A DNA stretch of 64,000 nucleotides from Marivirga aurantiaca (lineage in GTDB: Bacteria > Bacteroidota > Bacteroidia > Cytophagales > Cyclobacteriaceae), in assembly GCF_016679925.1 (NCBI RefSeq), contig NZ_JAEQBW010000006.1, positions 62,001 to 126,000 on the forward strand, in the 5' to 3' direction. The notes under the pieces are model-generated. The model saw only the letters and a program-made list of their open reading frames with translations, was not told where the DNA came from and made no database searches. This document shows positions 44,842 through 53,378 of the stretch, in pieces. A program made the position numbers and the translations under genes. How positions within the stretch are numbered: the first letter of the stretch is position 1; each line of letters begins with the position of its first letter.

Positions 44842-44973
44842 ATGATTAGCAGCAAAAACAAAAATCAGCAATCCCCAAAAAGTGAAAAAGAAAGATATAT
44901 CTTTAAATTTGAGGAAAGTGTACGAATTCTGGATGAGATGAACAAACAAAGGAATAAGCCAAAAGCAAAATGA
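44842..44973 (+). CDS. 43-residue small protein between ATPase and histidine kinase
   Basis: A short, very basic protein (MISSKNKNQQSPKSEKER at the start, NKQRNKPKAK at the end) with one central helix-like stretch (FKFEESVRILDEMN). It starts six bases after the ATPase stop, and its stop overlaps the start codon of the histidine kinase (ATGA), which indicates translational coupling. I know no family. It may be a regulator or simply a coupling frame. Confidence 0.5.
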   Translation: MISSKNKNQQSPKSEKERYIFKFEESVRILDEMNKQRNKPKAK

Positions 44974-45998
44974 GGACTTTTTTTAATAGAAAATATTTCT
45001 GGCTGGAGTACACCATAATATTCTCTATTTCTATAATAGGTGGATTTGTACGCTACCTGATGTGGGATTTTTTACAATTAAAAGGAGAGATGCATGCAAT
45101 CACTGTCTTTGTCTCATTCATTTTTATAGCGGTTTCCTGGGAACTTTTTAGAGCGACAAATCAGCTGCTCAACAAAAAAATGCCTTATGAGCAGAATCTC
45201 ACCATAAGGATTTTTACCCAACTTCTGATCGGAGTGGTAATCATTCTCATCTTGAGGCACTTTGTGTTTCAATATGCAGCGCAGTTTCTCTCCAACCCGA
45301 TGGACAAAATGTTTAATGTAGTGACTTATGCTGTCTATATTATTCTTTCCTTTTTTATCAATTTCATCTTTTTCACCACCTATTTCATACAAAAGTGGAA
45401 AGAAGGATTGGTGCGATCTGAACGCCTGGAGAAAGAAAAAGCGCAGGTGCAGTTTGATAACCTGAAAAACCAACTGAACCCACACTTTCTCTTTAATGCC
45501 TTAAGCTCATTAAATAGCCTGATTCATGAAAATCAGGATTTGGCAACGCATTTTTTGCAAAATCTATCTAAAGTCTACAGGTATGTTTTACAGCATAAGG
45601 TTAAAAATTCTGTTTTGTTGTCTTATGAACTGGAGTTTATTCAGCATTTTATCTTCTTATTAGAAACTAGGTTTCAGGAAGCCATTTCTATTACGATTCA
45701 AGTTGATGAGGAAGTAAAGAAATACGAAATTGTGCCTGTTACATTGCAGGTGCTTCTTGAAAATGCTGTAAAACATAATATCATAGATTTGGATCATCCA
45801 TTGAAAATAGAAATCAGGAACATTGGTCATTATTTAGTGATCAGTAATACCATGCAACCAAAAAAAACTGTAGAAGGATCAAACCATCAGGGGCTTGAGA
45901 ATCTGAAATCGTTTTATCGTATATTAACAAATGATGCAGTGGAAATTTCAGCAACAGATGGTTTATTTATAGTGAGAATTCCATTGTTGAAAACCTAG
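44970..45998 (+). CDS. LytS/YehU-type sensor histidine kinase
   Basis: A 342-residue inner-membrane protein with four membrane helices (about 12-140), a short coiled coil, then the His_kinase domain. The phosphorylated His172 is in NQLNPHFLFNAL, followed by the N-box VLLENAVKHNIIDL and a degenerate C-terminal G-box (NHQGLENLK). It pairs with the LytTR regulator seven bases downstream. Its position in the export operon suggests that it senses the exported compound or the envelope state it causes. Confidence 0.9.
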   Translation: MRTFFNRKYFWLEYTIIFSISIIGGFVRYLMWDFLQLKGEMHAITVFVSFIFIAVSWELFRATNQLLNKKMPYEQNLTIRIFTQLLIGVVIILILRHFVFQYAAQFLSNPMDKMFNVVTYAVYIILSFFINFIFFTTYFIQKWKEGLVRSERLEKEKAQVQFDNLKNQLNPHFLFNALSSLNSLIHENQDLATHFLQNLSKVYRYVLQHKVKNSVLLSYELEFIQHFIFLLETRFQEAISITIQVDEEVKKYEIVPVTLQVLLENAVKHNIIDLDHPLKIEIRNIGHYLVISNTMQPKKTVEGSNHQGLENLKSFYRILTNDAVEISATDGLFIVRIPLLKT

Positions 45999-46005
45999 AA
46001 TATCA

Positions 46006-46761
46006 ATGAATATCCTAATCATAGAAGACGAGTCCTTGAATGCCAAAACATTGGTAAAGCTTTTGAATGAGTTGCTGCCGGAGGCTTTTATTCACCCTGT
46101 TTTAATGAGCGTGAAAAAAGCAAAGCAATGGTTTGCCACTAATCCACCACCTGAGCTGATATTTGCTGACATTCAATTATCGGATGGCATCAGTTTTGAA
46201 ATATTTGAAGAGTTCCCACCTAAATGCCCTGTTATATTCACAACAGCCTACGATCAGTATGCACTAAAAGCTTTTGAGGTACATAGTATCGATTATTTAT
46301 TGAAGCCCATAGCAAAGCCTGAATTGGAGAAAGCCCTGGATAAGTTTCAACAAAGGATGACTGTTTTTCCGCATCAGGAATTAGCTGATTTGGTAAGAAA
46401 GATGAATGCCTCACAGCCACATTATAAAGAGAGATTCCTGGTCAATCTGAAAAATGCCAGCGTTTTGGTGATGGCCCGGGAGATCGCTTATTTTTGTAAG
46501 GAGGAGCTGATTTTTGTCTATAAAACCAATGGAGAAAGGTTTTTGACGGATTTTCACACCATGGACGAGTTGGAGCAATTGCTTAATCCGGCTCAATTTT
46601 TCCGGGCCAATCGCCAGTTCATTATTCATCTCCAATCTGTAGATAAAATAAAAAACACCTACAAAGGCCTTACTGTATTTCTAAAACATCCCAATGCTAT
46701 TTCTATTGATATGAGCAGGGAAAAAGTAACCACCTTCAAAAACTGGCTGACAGCCGGTTGA
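46006..46761 (+). CDS. LytTR-type response regulator
   Basis: A 251-residue regulator with a receiver domain (acidic pair Glu7-Asp8, phosphorylated Asp55 in FADIQLSDG, and the Lys of LLKPI) and a C-terminal LytTR DNA-binding domain (about 140-250: KERFLVNLKNASVLV, then FFRANRQFIIHLQSV). It is the partner of the histidine kinase just upstream and probably controls the operon itself. Confidence 0.92.
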   Translation: MNILIIEDESLNAKTLVKLLNELLPEAFIHPVLMSVKKAKQWFATNPPPELIFADIQLSDGISFEIFEEFPPKCPVIFTTAYDQYALKAFEVHSIDYLLKPIAKPELEKALDKFQQRMTVFPHQELADLVRKMNASQPHYKERFLVNLKNASVLVMAREIAYFCKEELIFVYKTNGERFLTDFHTMDELEQLLNPAQFFRANRQFIIHLQSVDKIKNTYKGLTVFLKHPNAISIDMSREKVTTFKNWLTAG

Positions 46762-46784
46762 GTTTTGTTTTCTTATTCTTGTAA

Positions 46785-47306
46785 GTTATAACCTGAGTTT
46801 TCTATGTTAAAAAAACATACAAAAGGTTGTTTCTTTTTGCTTACTTTTTGTGTAACTCATCCCGCTTCCGCTCCTAATATTCCCTTCTCTTTTCCCGAAG
46901 AGAAGGGAATATTAGGAGCAGTCATTTTGAATTATTGATCGAAGTGCCAATAGAGATTTTTAAAAAAAAAGAATGTGGATTTATACGAGATTTCTTCCCT
47001 CTTTCCTCGGGAGAGAGGGGACAGATTTGTCGAAGACGAATCAGGGGTGAGTTATAAAAGACGGCTTAGCAACTAACCAATAGAGCTAGTTATATAGTAG
47101 ACAAAAAGTAAGTGCCCTTCCGGCACAAGGAAAACCTATTACCAATAATTCAGTTTTAAGCATACTAATTTATCCTTCCCAAACGAATCAAAACTACAGT
47201 TCTCATACAAATAATAATGAAATCACGATGAAGAAGGGATAGTTTTTCTCATGAGCAAGAAAGTCTTAATGGAGTTATACCCTAATTTAAAAACTCAGGT
47301 TATAAC
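46785..47306. mobile_element. 522-bp element bounded by 17-bp inverted repeats
   Basis: GTTATAACCTGAGTTTT (46785-46801) and its exact reverse complement (47290-47306) bracket a stretch with no protein gene. Repeat S copy 2 lies inside. The layout resembles a miniature inverted-repeat element. No convincing target duplication flanks it, and no transposase is in the window, so the mobile nature is inferred. Confidence 0.5.
46855..47053. repeat. Dispersed repeat S, copy 2, with a perfect 22-bp hairpin
   Basis: This is the counterpart of 14231-14447. Here a perfect hairpin pairs 46870-46891 with 46898-46919 around the loop TTCCCG; the stem contains CCTAATATTCCCTTCTCTT. It is followed by the shared smaller hairpins (CCCTCTTTCC with GGGAGAGAGGG, and GATTTGTC with GACGAATC). 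No gene is visible. Confidence 0.78.
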
Positions 47307-47383
47307 CATTCAAAGAATTCTCATTGTTTGTGAAGAATCCATTCTCTAAATTGGAATCGATAATTTATTAAAGTCAGTATTCT

Positions 47384-49108
47384 ATGAAAAAACTTTCCCT
47401 AAGATTAAGCATGCTTTGTGTGATGGCATTTTCCATCCTCGCATGCAATTCTCAATCCGATCAAATCAAAGCCGATCTTATTATTAAAGGCGGAACTATT
47501 TATACAGTAAATGATCAACAACCTACTGTTGAAGCAGTGGCTGTGAAAAACGATAAAATTATTTTTGCCGGAGCCGAGAAAGATCTAGCGGCTTATCAAA
47601 CAGAGAAAACACAATTAATAGATTTGAAAGGAGCAACCATGACACCGGGTTTAATAGAAGGGCACGGGCATTTCATGGGTTTGGGTTATAATGAACTCAA
47701 TGTAGACTTATTGGATACCAAAAGCTATCAGGAAATTATTGAAAAAATAAAGATAGCAGTGGCCAATGCTGAACCCGGTCAGTGGATTACCGGTCGTGGA
47801 TGGCACCAAAGTAAATGGACTGAAATGCCGGACGACATGGTCAACGGTTTTCAAACACATGAACTGTTAAGTGAAGTTTCTCCTGATAATCCGGTATACC
47901 TACGCCATGCCAGTGGTCATGCCGGTTTTGCCAATGCCAAAGCCATGCAAATAGCCGGAGTGATGCCTTTATCCAAAGAAAGTCTGAACAATCAGGAAGT
48001 AGAAGGAGGGGAGATTTTCAGAGATGAAAATGGCAATCCAACAGGGATTTTCAATGAAAGGGCGATGTCTTTAATTACTCAACATATTCCTGAAAGTACA
48101 GAAGAAAAAGACAGGAAAGCTTTTGACCTGGCAGTAAAAGCCTGTTATAGAAATGGGATTACCAGTTTTCATGATGCGGGGATCGGAAGAGAAAATATTG
48201 CTTTGTACCAGCAAATGAAGAAAGAAGGCAAGTTGGGCGTGAGAATATACGCTATGCTCACCGGCTGGGATAAAGAATTACTGGAAGAATGGTACACCAA
48301 CGGGCCGGAAATCGATTCCGCTAATTTGCTCACTATCCGCTCGGTGAAATTAAATTGTGATGGTGCATTAGGTTCACGCGGAGCCTGGTTGTTGGAAGAA
48401 TATACGGACAGGCCGGGACATTTCGGACATGAAACTTTGCCGATGGAATTCGTGAAAGAGACCGCATTAAATGGTTTGAAGCATGGGTTTCAGGTTTGTG
48501 CACATGCCATTGGAGATAGAGCCAACAGGGAAATATTGGACAGGTATGAATTGGCTATGAATGAAAGTACAGAAAAAGTAGCTGACCACCGTTTCAGAAT
48601 TGAACATGCGCAACATTTGCATCCTGAAGATATTCCAAGATTTGCAGAATTAGGTGTTATTCCTGCCATGCAGGCCGTGCATATGTCGTCCGACAGGCCA
48701 TGGGCCATTGACCGTTTGGGTCAAAAACGTATTGAAGAAGGTGCATATATGTGGCAGGCATTGTTGCAATCGGGTGTTCCTATCGTAAATGGTACGGATG
48801 TGCCGGTGGAGCCTATTAATCCTTTAGCCAGCTATTATGCCAGCGTTACACGTAAAACCTTAGAAGGAAAACCGGAAGGAGGTTATGAACCGGCTCAAAA
48901 AATGACCAGAGAGCAAGCCTTGCGTTCTTATACTTTAGATGCGGCTTATGGTGCTTTTGAGGAAAATATAAAAGGCTCCATTGAAGTTGGTAAGCTAGCC
49001 GACTTTGTTGTGTTTGATCAGGATATCATGACTATTCCTGAAGAGAAAATTTTAACAACTAAGGTGCTAAAGACAATTTTTGGAGGTAAAGTGGTTTTTG
49101 AACAATAG
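47384..49108 (+). CDS. YtcJ-type amidohydrolase lipoprotein
   Basis: A 574-residue lipoprotein (ILAC lipobox, Cys21) of the amidohydrolase superfamily, amidohydrolase 3/YtcJ group. The metal site is visible in EGHGHFMGLG and in CAHAIGDRANRE, RIEHAQHLHPED and NGTDVPVEPINPL. YtcJ-like enzymes hydrolyse amide or carbamate bonds of small molecules; the substrate is not known. It is a paralogue of the minus-strand enzyme at 56808. A fragment of a MazG-like gene follows in opposite orientation. Confidence 0.9.
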   Translation: MKKLSLRLSMLCVMAFSILACNSQSDQIKADLIIKGGTIYTVNDQQPTVEAVAVKNDKIIFAGAEKDLAAYQTEKTQLIDLKGATMTPGLIEGHGHFMGLGYNELNVDLLDTKSYQEIIEKIKIAVANAEPGQWITGRGWHQSKWTEMPDDMVNGFQTHELLSEVSPDNPVYLRHASGHAGFANAKAMQIAGVMPLSKESLNNQEVEGGEIFRDENGNPTGIFNERAMSLITQHIPESTEEKDRKAFDLAVKACYRNGITSFHDAGIGRENIALYQQMKKEGKLGVRIYAMLTGWDKELLEEWYTNGPEIDSANLLTIRSVKLNCDGALGSRGAWLLEEYTDRPGHFGHETLPMEFVKETALNGLKHGFQVCAHAIGDRANREILDRYELAMNESTEKVADHRFRIEHAQHLHPEDIPRFAELGVIPAMQAVHMSSDRPWAIDRLGQKRIEEGAYMWQALLQSGVPIVNGTDVPVEPINPLASYYASVTRKTLEGKPEGGYEPAQKMTREQALRSYTLDAAYGAFEENIKGSIEVGKLADFVVFDQDIMTIPEEKILTTKVLKTIFGGKVVFEQ

Positions 49109-49139
49109 GAGCTTAAAAACGGGAAGCTGATTATTTCAG

Positions 49140-49231
49140 CTTCTCATTTCCTTTATGCCTGTCCTTATCCCTTGATGTTTTCTTTTCAAAATTCCTTTCC
49201 AGGGCTTCGGTGAGGTTCACCCCGGTTTGAT
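49140..49231 (-). pseudogene. Orphan 3' end of a MazG-like gene
   Basis: The 92 bases match the 3' end of the intact MazG-like gene (56394-56485) with about eight differences. Translated on the minus strand they give NQTGVNLTEALERNFEKKTS and the rest of the C-terminus. All the codon differences I compared (including ACC/ACG, GGG/GGA, GTG/GTA, AAC/AAT and AAG/AAA) are synonymous. The rest of the gene is missing. It marks the left edge of the 49.2-56.4 kb island. Confidence 0.8.
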
Positions 49232-49535
49232 TAAATAAAAAAAGCTATTCTTGATTTAATCTTATTTTAAGATGTAGGCCTTGAGGAGAGTATTGAAATT
49301 CAAATGAAGGAGTTTTTTATTTTATATACCCCAAATAAAGCTTATATCAAGCATCCGTTAGCGAAAATACAAACATATTGATACGTTTCCTAACCGTAAG
49401 TGTAGGAAAAACAAAGCCTAATAATTATATTATTTTGTTTTTGTTAATGTTACTTATTGTATAATTATTATGGAATAATTTGGTCAAACAAAATTATTTA
49501 TATTTATTTACCCCCATAAACCAAAATCAAAAGTC
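49232..49535. other. AT-rich region upstream of the island operon
   Basis: No gene was found here. The last 120 bases are strongly AT-rich and presumably carry the promoter for the operon starting at 49536; no consensus -7 box with correct spacing was found. Confidence 0.3.
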
Positions 49536-50432
49536 ATGAAAAAACCCATCAATGCCCTTTTCTTAAGGGTAAAAATCTGTGCCCTTATTTTTCCTCTCTT
49601 TCTGCTGTCTTGTAACAAAGATGTCATGTTTGTGGATGATCTCTTTGGGATGTCTGGCGGAAATGAATTATTGAACATTTCCTATCAATTGGAAACCCAT
49701 GAGTTTAATGAATATCTAAATGGTGGTGGAATTGCTTCTACTAACAGGGAAGCCCCCATTGTTAAAAGAGAAAAGATTGAAATAAAATTAATGAATACCG
49801 GTGAGGTAGAGATGTTTAGTGAAAGTTTAATTCCATCGATCCAAACGGGTGACATCAACGAAAGCCTTCCCTCAACAAATGCTGAAATAAAATTTCAACA
49901 TTACAAAAATGGTATGATGCATTTATATGATGCCAATAGAAAGTTACTTGATGAATTTGAGTTGCCTGAAATCAACCAATTGTTTAACGAAGTATTTGTT
50001 CAGGTTCAGAATGGAGCGATCAATGAATCCTATTTACAATCTACCATTTCCGGGGGAGTTATGTTTATGATGCCGAAGGACTTTGATCCCGCAGCAAATA
50101 CGCAAGGTCGGATAGCGGATCCCCTTAAGAACGACTATGACGATAGCCCTTATTACAATGTGCTAAGGAATAAATTTACAGATGGTACCGGTATAGAAAG
50201 AACTAATGAGCTCATCATTCATAAAGGTACCAATACCCTGAGGTATGCATCTGTTTACGATGCTGATTTAAGTGTTGTAGCCCGTTCCATTTTCCAGTAT
50301 AAAGATGAAAATGGAATACCAAAACTGGATTATGCCCATGAAGAACACTATGAAACAGATGAAAATGGCGATTTCTTCAAAAGTGTTACATTATCCAATT
50401 ATGAGGATTTTACAATAACTATTAACCTTTAA
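49536..50432 (+). CDS. Hypothetical lipoprotein, first gene of the island
   Basis: A 298-residue lipoprotein (FLLSC lipobox). The mature part is soluble and strand-rich, with no motif that I recognise; phrases such as KREKIEIKLMNTGEVEMF and KFQHYKNGMMHLYD suggest a beta-sandwich or MORN-like hairpins. It is 11 bases upstream of the secreted lipase gene and is probably co-expressed, perhaps as a foldase, a tether or an additional protective protein. Confidence 0.65.
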   Translation: MKKPINALFLRVKICALIFPLFLLSCNKDVMFVDDLFGMSGGNELLNISYQLETHEFNEYLNGGGIASTNREAPIVKREKIEIKLMNTGEVEMFSESLIPSIQTGDINESLPSTNAEIKFQHYKNGMMHLYDANRKLLDEFELPEINQLFNEVFVQVQNGAINESYLQSTISGGVMFMMPKDFDPAANTQGRIADPLKNDYDDSPYYNVLRNKFTDGTGIERTNELIIHKGTNTLRYASVYDADLSVVARSIFQYKDENGIPKLDYAHEEHYETDENGDFFKSVTLSNYEDFTITINL

Positions 50433-50443
50433 ATTTCAACCAA

Positions 50444-51760
50444 ATGAAAAATTTATTAATCATATGTATGCTGGCAATACCTTTTTTAGGAAATGCCCAA
50501 AACGATAGAGTATATTGGTTACATGGCTTTGGAGGAGGAGTGCCCGGTAGGTGGCAATTGTATGAACAGAATTTTCAGAATTCCCGGCAGCTGACTTCCA
50601 GCTCACCTTCCTATGAAAATAATTTTCTCAACGGGGTATTGAGTTCGGCCAATACAGTAGATGGTCAAATTGTAAATTCTACACAGAATGTTATAATTGG
50701 CCATAGCATGGGAGGGATTGTATCCCGCGAACTGGAAAGGTCATTTCCCGGAATTGTGGGAGGAATTGTGACTGTGGCTTCTCCCAATAAAGGTGTTCAT
50801 GCCTTAAATAGTATAAGAAGCAATCAGGTAATACCTGCAATAGAAGCCGGCTTTCAGGATTTGGTGGCCGGTCCATCTGCCGATATCACTATTAATGCCC
50901 TTACTGTTACTATTGCGGGCAGGACTATTCGGCAACTCACGGATGAAGTTTACGTAGTTTTACTCGATATGGTCAATAACCGGTTTGTGGATATCACTAG
51001 GCAAACAGCTACCGAATTAAGTCCCAATAGCAGTTATTTAAATACATTGAACAATCGTAATGCAAATATTCCTATCTTGAATATTATTTGCGAGGAGAAT
51101 GATGAGCAGGGTTTAAGGATTGGGGCAGCAGCTTTAAATCCCCCTGAGGAAGAGGCTTTACATTCTTTTGATGATGGTGAATTGGTTGGCAGAAGAAACC
51201 AGGCAGCCAGTTATTACAAAGCTTTTAAAGATACCTATAATGTATTAAGATGGACAGGAGGTATACAATTTGCTTACTATACCGGCTTAAAAAACAAATA
51301 TGCCAGGGGGGAGAATTTCCTCAAGGTTAATTTTGCAGCAGACTTCAATACCATCATAGGAGCTGTAAGAACGGAAACCTATACCGACTACCGCTACGTT
51401 TATAAATGTGATGGTGGGGATTTGGATCCGCTACCTGGTGGCAGATCGATGGCTATCCAGCCATTGCCATTGCCTGGCGAGGGATGCGATCCGGTGTACG
51501 ATATAGACTGCCCGCCTCCATCTGACGATTGCAGGGTGGTGGCAGAATATTATACCGCCACCAGAAGGGTGAATGAGGGCAGTGATGGATTGGTGCCTTT
51601 AAGTACCCAAAGAATGGATAGAATGGCTGATAGAGATGTATATACTGCTGAGGGAGTGAATCATTTGGAAGTAGGAAATCATCCTAGAATGACAGAAATA
51701 TTAAATACTATTTTTAATAAGACCAGTCCACCATTTAACAGACCTGAGAGAAGTAATTGA
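50444..51760 (+). CDS. Secreted lipase-like alpha/beta hydrolase
   Basis: A 438-residue exported protein (signal peptide ending GNAQ). HGFGGG at 27-32 forms the oxyanion region, GHSMGG gives Ser88 as nucleophile, and GVNHLEVGNH supplies His407; a C-terminal acidic residue completes the triad. It resembles PGAP1-like or triacylglycerol lipases and some Tle-type phospholipase effectors. A Pro/Cys-rich insert (about 325-365, LPLPGEGCDPVYDIDCPPP) precedes the catalytic His. Its C-terminal portion is copied at 52963-53371. A propeller lipoprotein starts four bases after the stop. Confidence 0.8.
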   Translation: MKNLLIICMLAIPFLGNAQNDRVYWLHGFGGGVPGRWQLYEQNFQNSRQLTSSSPSYENNFLNGVLSSANTVDGQIVNSTQNVIIGHSMGGIVSRELERSFPGIVGGIVTVASPNKGVHALNSIRSNQVIPAIEAGFQDLVAGPSADITINALTVTIAGRTIRQLTDEVYVVLLDMVNNRFVDITRQTATELSPNSSYLNTLNNRNANIPILNIICEENDEQGLRIGAAALNPPEEEALHSFDDGELVGRRNQAASYYKAFKDTYNVLRWTGGIQFAYYTGLKNKYARGENFLKVNFAADFNTIIGAVRTETYTDYRYVYKCDGGDLDPLPGGRSMAIQPLPLPGEGCDPVYDIDCPPPSDDCRVVAEYYTATRRVNEGSDGLVPLSTQRMDRMADRDVYTAEGVNHLEVGNHPRMTEILNTIFNKTSPPFNRPERSN

Positions 51761-51763
51761 AAT

Positions 51764-52954
51764 ATGAGATTAATAGTAATATCCTATATATTTTGCATGA
51801 GCTTATTAAGCTCATGCAATTTGTTTGAGAATAAAGATTCGGATAAAGATTCTTATCAGCCACTATGGGAATATAATTTTGATATAGGCTATTTTTCCTC
51901 CATTGATCCTGTTCTTTACAACGATAAAGTTATTTTTTCTGCTTTAGAGGAAAAGAAAAATGATTTTTCAGCAAACAGCACACTTGAAGCCTTTGATAAG
52001 AGTAATGGTCAGCTGGTTTGGAAATGGGATGAAACAGTAAAGGATTCTTACGATCAATTTAATAATTTAAGAGATAGTTATTTAAATGGTCATATCTTAT
52101 ATATTTCAACAGGTATAGATTATGCTATTGACTTAAATGGAGGTCAGACAGTACATCATATAGAAGAACCTAAATTAAACGGACAAAGCTTTAGCGGGAG
52201 AGATAATTATATATTTTCTTCTTTTTTAAGTTATGATGAGAAGAAAGAAATAATGAAATACACCAGTTTGGAATCCTTTAGCTGGGAAACTTTATTTGAG
52301 TTTGAGAATAATGATTCTTCTATGTACTATGTTCGGCATGCTTTATTTGATAATTCTTTTCCAGGGAAGGTTTACTTTCCATATTCAAGATGGAGTGGGG
52401 GGGAAAGCAGACCTCATTTACTAATTTATAACTTCACAGAGAAAAGTGAACTATTGAATGTTGCTATCTCAATTCAAAGCGGTAGCCATTCAATTGACTA
52501 CTCACCAGTATTATACGGAGATAGAATTTTTTTATCATTGAGTGGTTTAGTAGCCTGTATTAATAAGAATAGTGGAGAATTAATTTGGCAGAAGGAATTA
52601 AATGGAAATAGTAGTAGATCTGGTATTTTATATACGGAAGATGATGGCTTTTATGTGAATACAGAGTTTTATTTATATTCTATAGATCCGGAAAATGGTA
52701 ATATTCTTTGGCAAAAGGAATCCAGGGCAGCAAGTCGTTTACAATACCACAAAGGAGTAATATATTATACAGGAGGCACTTCACTTAGAGCTGTAGATGC
52801 TATTACTGGTGAAAGTTTAATGGCTATAGAAGCACCTTCCAGAGCTGAAGATGATGGTGCATTTTTTCAGTCTGTGATAACAATCGACCATGAAAATGAC
52901 AGGATTTATACCGCCAGTTATACCCATGCGTATTGTTACCCTACTTTGAGATGA
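51764..52954 (+). CDS. PQQ-like beta-propeller lipoprotein 1
   Basis: A 396-residue lipoprotein (LLSSC lipobox) with about seven PQQ-type blades; typical phrases are TLEAFDKSNGQLVWKWD, VACINKNSGELIWQKEL and YSIDPENGNILWQKES. No catalytic residues are seen, so it probably binds a partner or ligand at the outer membrane or periplasm. The last blade (YTASYTHAYCYPTLR) is shared with two later paralogues. It begins four bases after the lipase, as an immunity protein would. A hairpin lies in the signal-peptide codons (51794-51818). Confidence 0.78.
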   Translation: MRLIVISYIFCMSLLSSCNLFENKDSDKDSYQPLWEYNFDIGYFSSIDPVLYNDKVIFSALEEKKNDFSANSTLEAFDKSNGQLVWKWDETVKDSYDQFNNLRDSYLNGHILYISTGIDYAIDLNGGQTVHHIEEPKLNGQSFSGRDNYIFSSFLSYDEKKEIMKYTSLESFSWETLFEFENNDSSMYYVRHALFDNSFPGKVYFPYSRWSGGESRPHLLIYNFTEKSELLNVAISIQSGSHSIDYSPVLYGDRIFLSLSGLVACINKNSGELIWQKELNGNSSRSGILYTEDDGFYVNTEFYLYSIDPENGNILWQKESRAASRLQYHKGVIYYTGGTSLRAVDAITGESLMAIEAPSRAEDDGAFFQSVITIDHENDRIYTASYTHAYCYPTLR

Positions 52955-52962
52955 TAACAAAC

Positions 52963-53371
52963 CATTATTGGAGCTGTAAGAACAGAAACCTATACCGACT
53001 ACCGCTACGTTTACCAATGTGGTGGAGGCGGAGGGTTGGATCCGCTACCTGGTGGCAGGTCGATGGCTATCCAGCCATTGCCATTGCCTGGCGAGGGATG
53101 TGATCCGGTATACGATATAGACTGCCCGCCTCCATCTGACGACTGCAGGTTGGTGGCAGAATATTATACCGCTACCAGAAGGATCAATGAGGGTAGCGAT
53201 GGTTTAGTACCCTTAAGTACCCAAAGGATGGATAGAATGGCTGATAGAGATGTATATACCGCTGAAGGTGTAAATCATTTGGAAGTAGGGAATCATAGAG
53301 AGATGACAAGAATTTTAAATAGTGTTTTTAGTAGGACAAATGAGGTTTTTGAAAGGTCAGGAAGAAATTAA
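52963..53371 (+). pseudogene. Orphan C-terminal fragment of the lipase
   Basis: The stretch is a close copy of the lipase C-terminal third (from about TIIGAVRTETYTDYRYVY to the end), including the Pro/Cys-rich insert and the catalytic-His motif GVNHLEVGNH. It has no start codon or signal peptide. The copy differs mainly in its last 25 residues. A different propeller lipoprotein follows, so the order is C-terminus then partner, as in orphan effector/immunity modules. Confidence 0.8.
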
Positions 53372-53378
53372 AGTTAAC

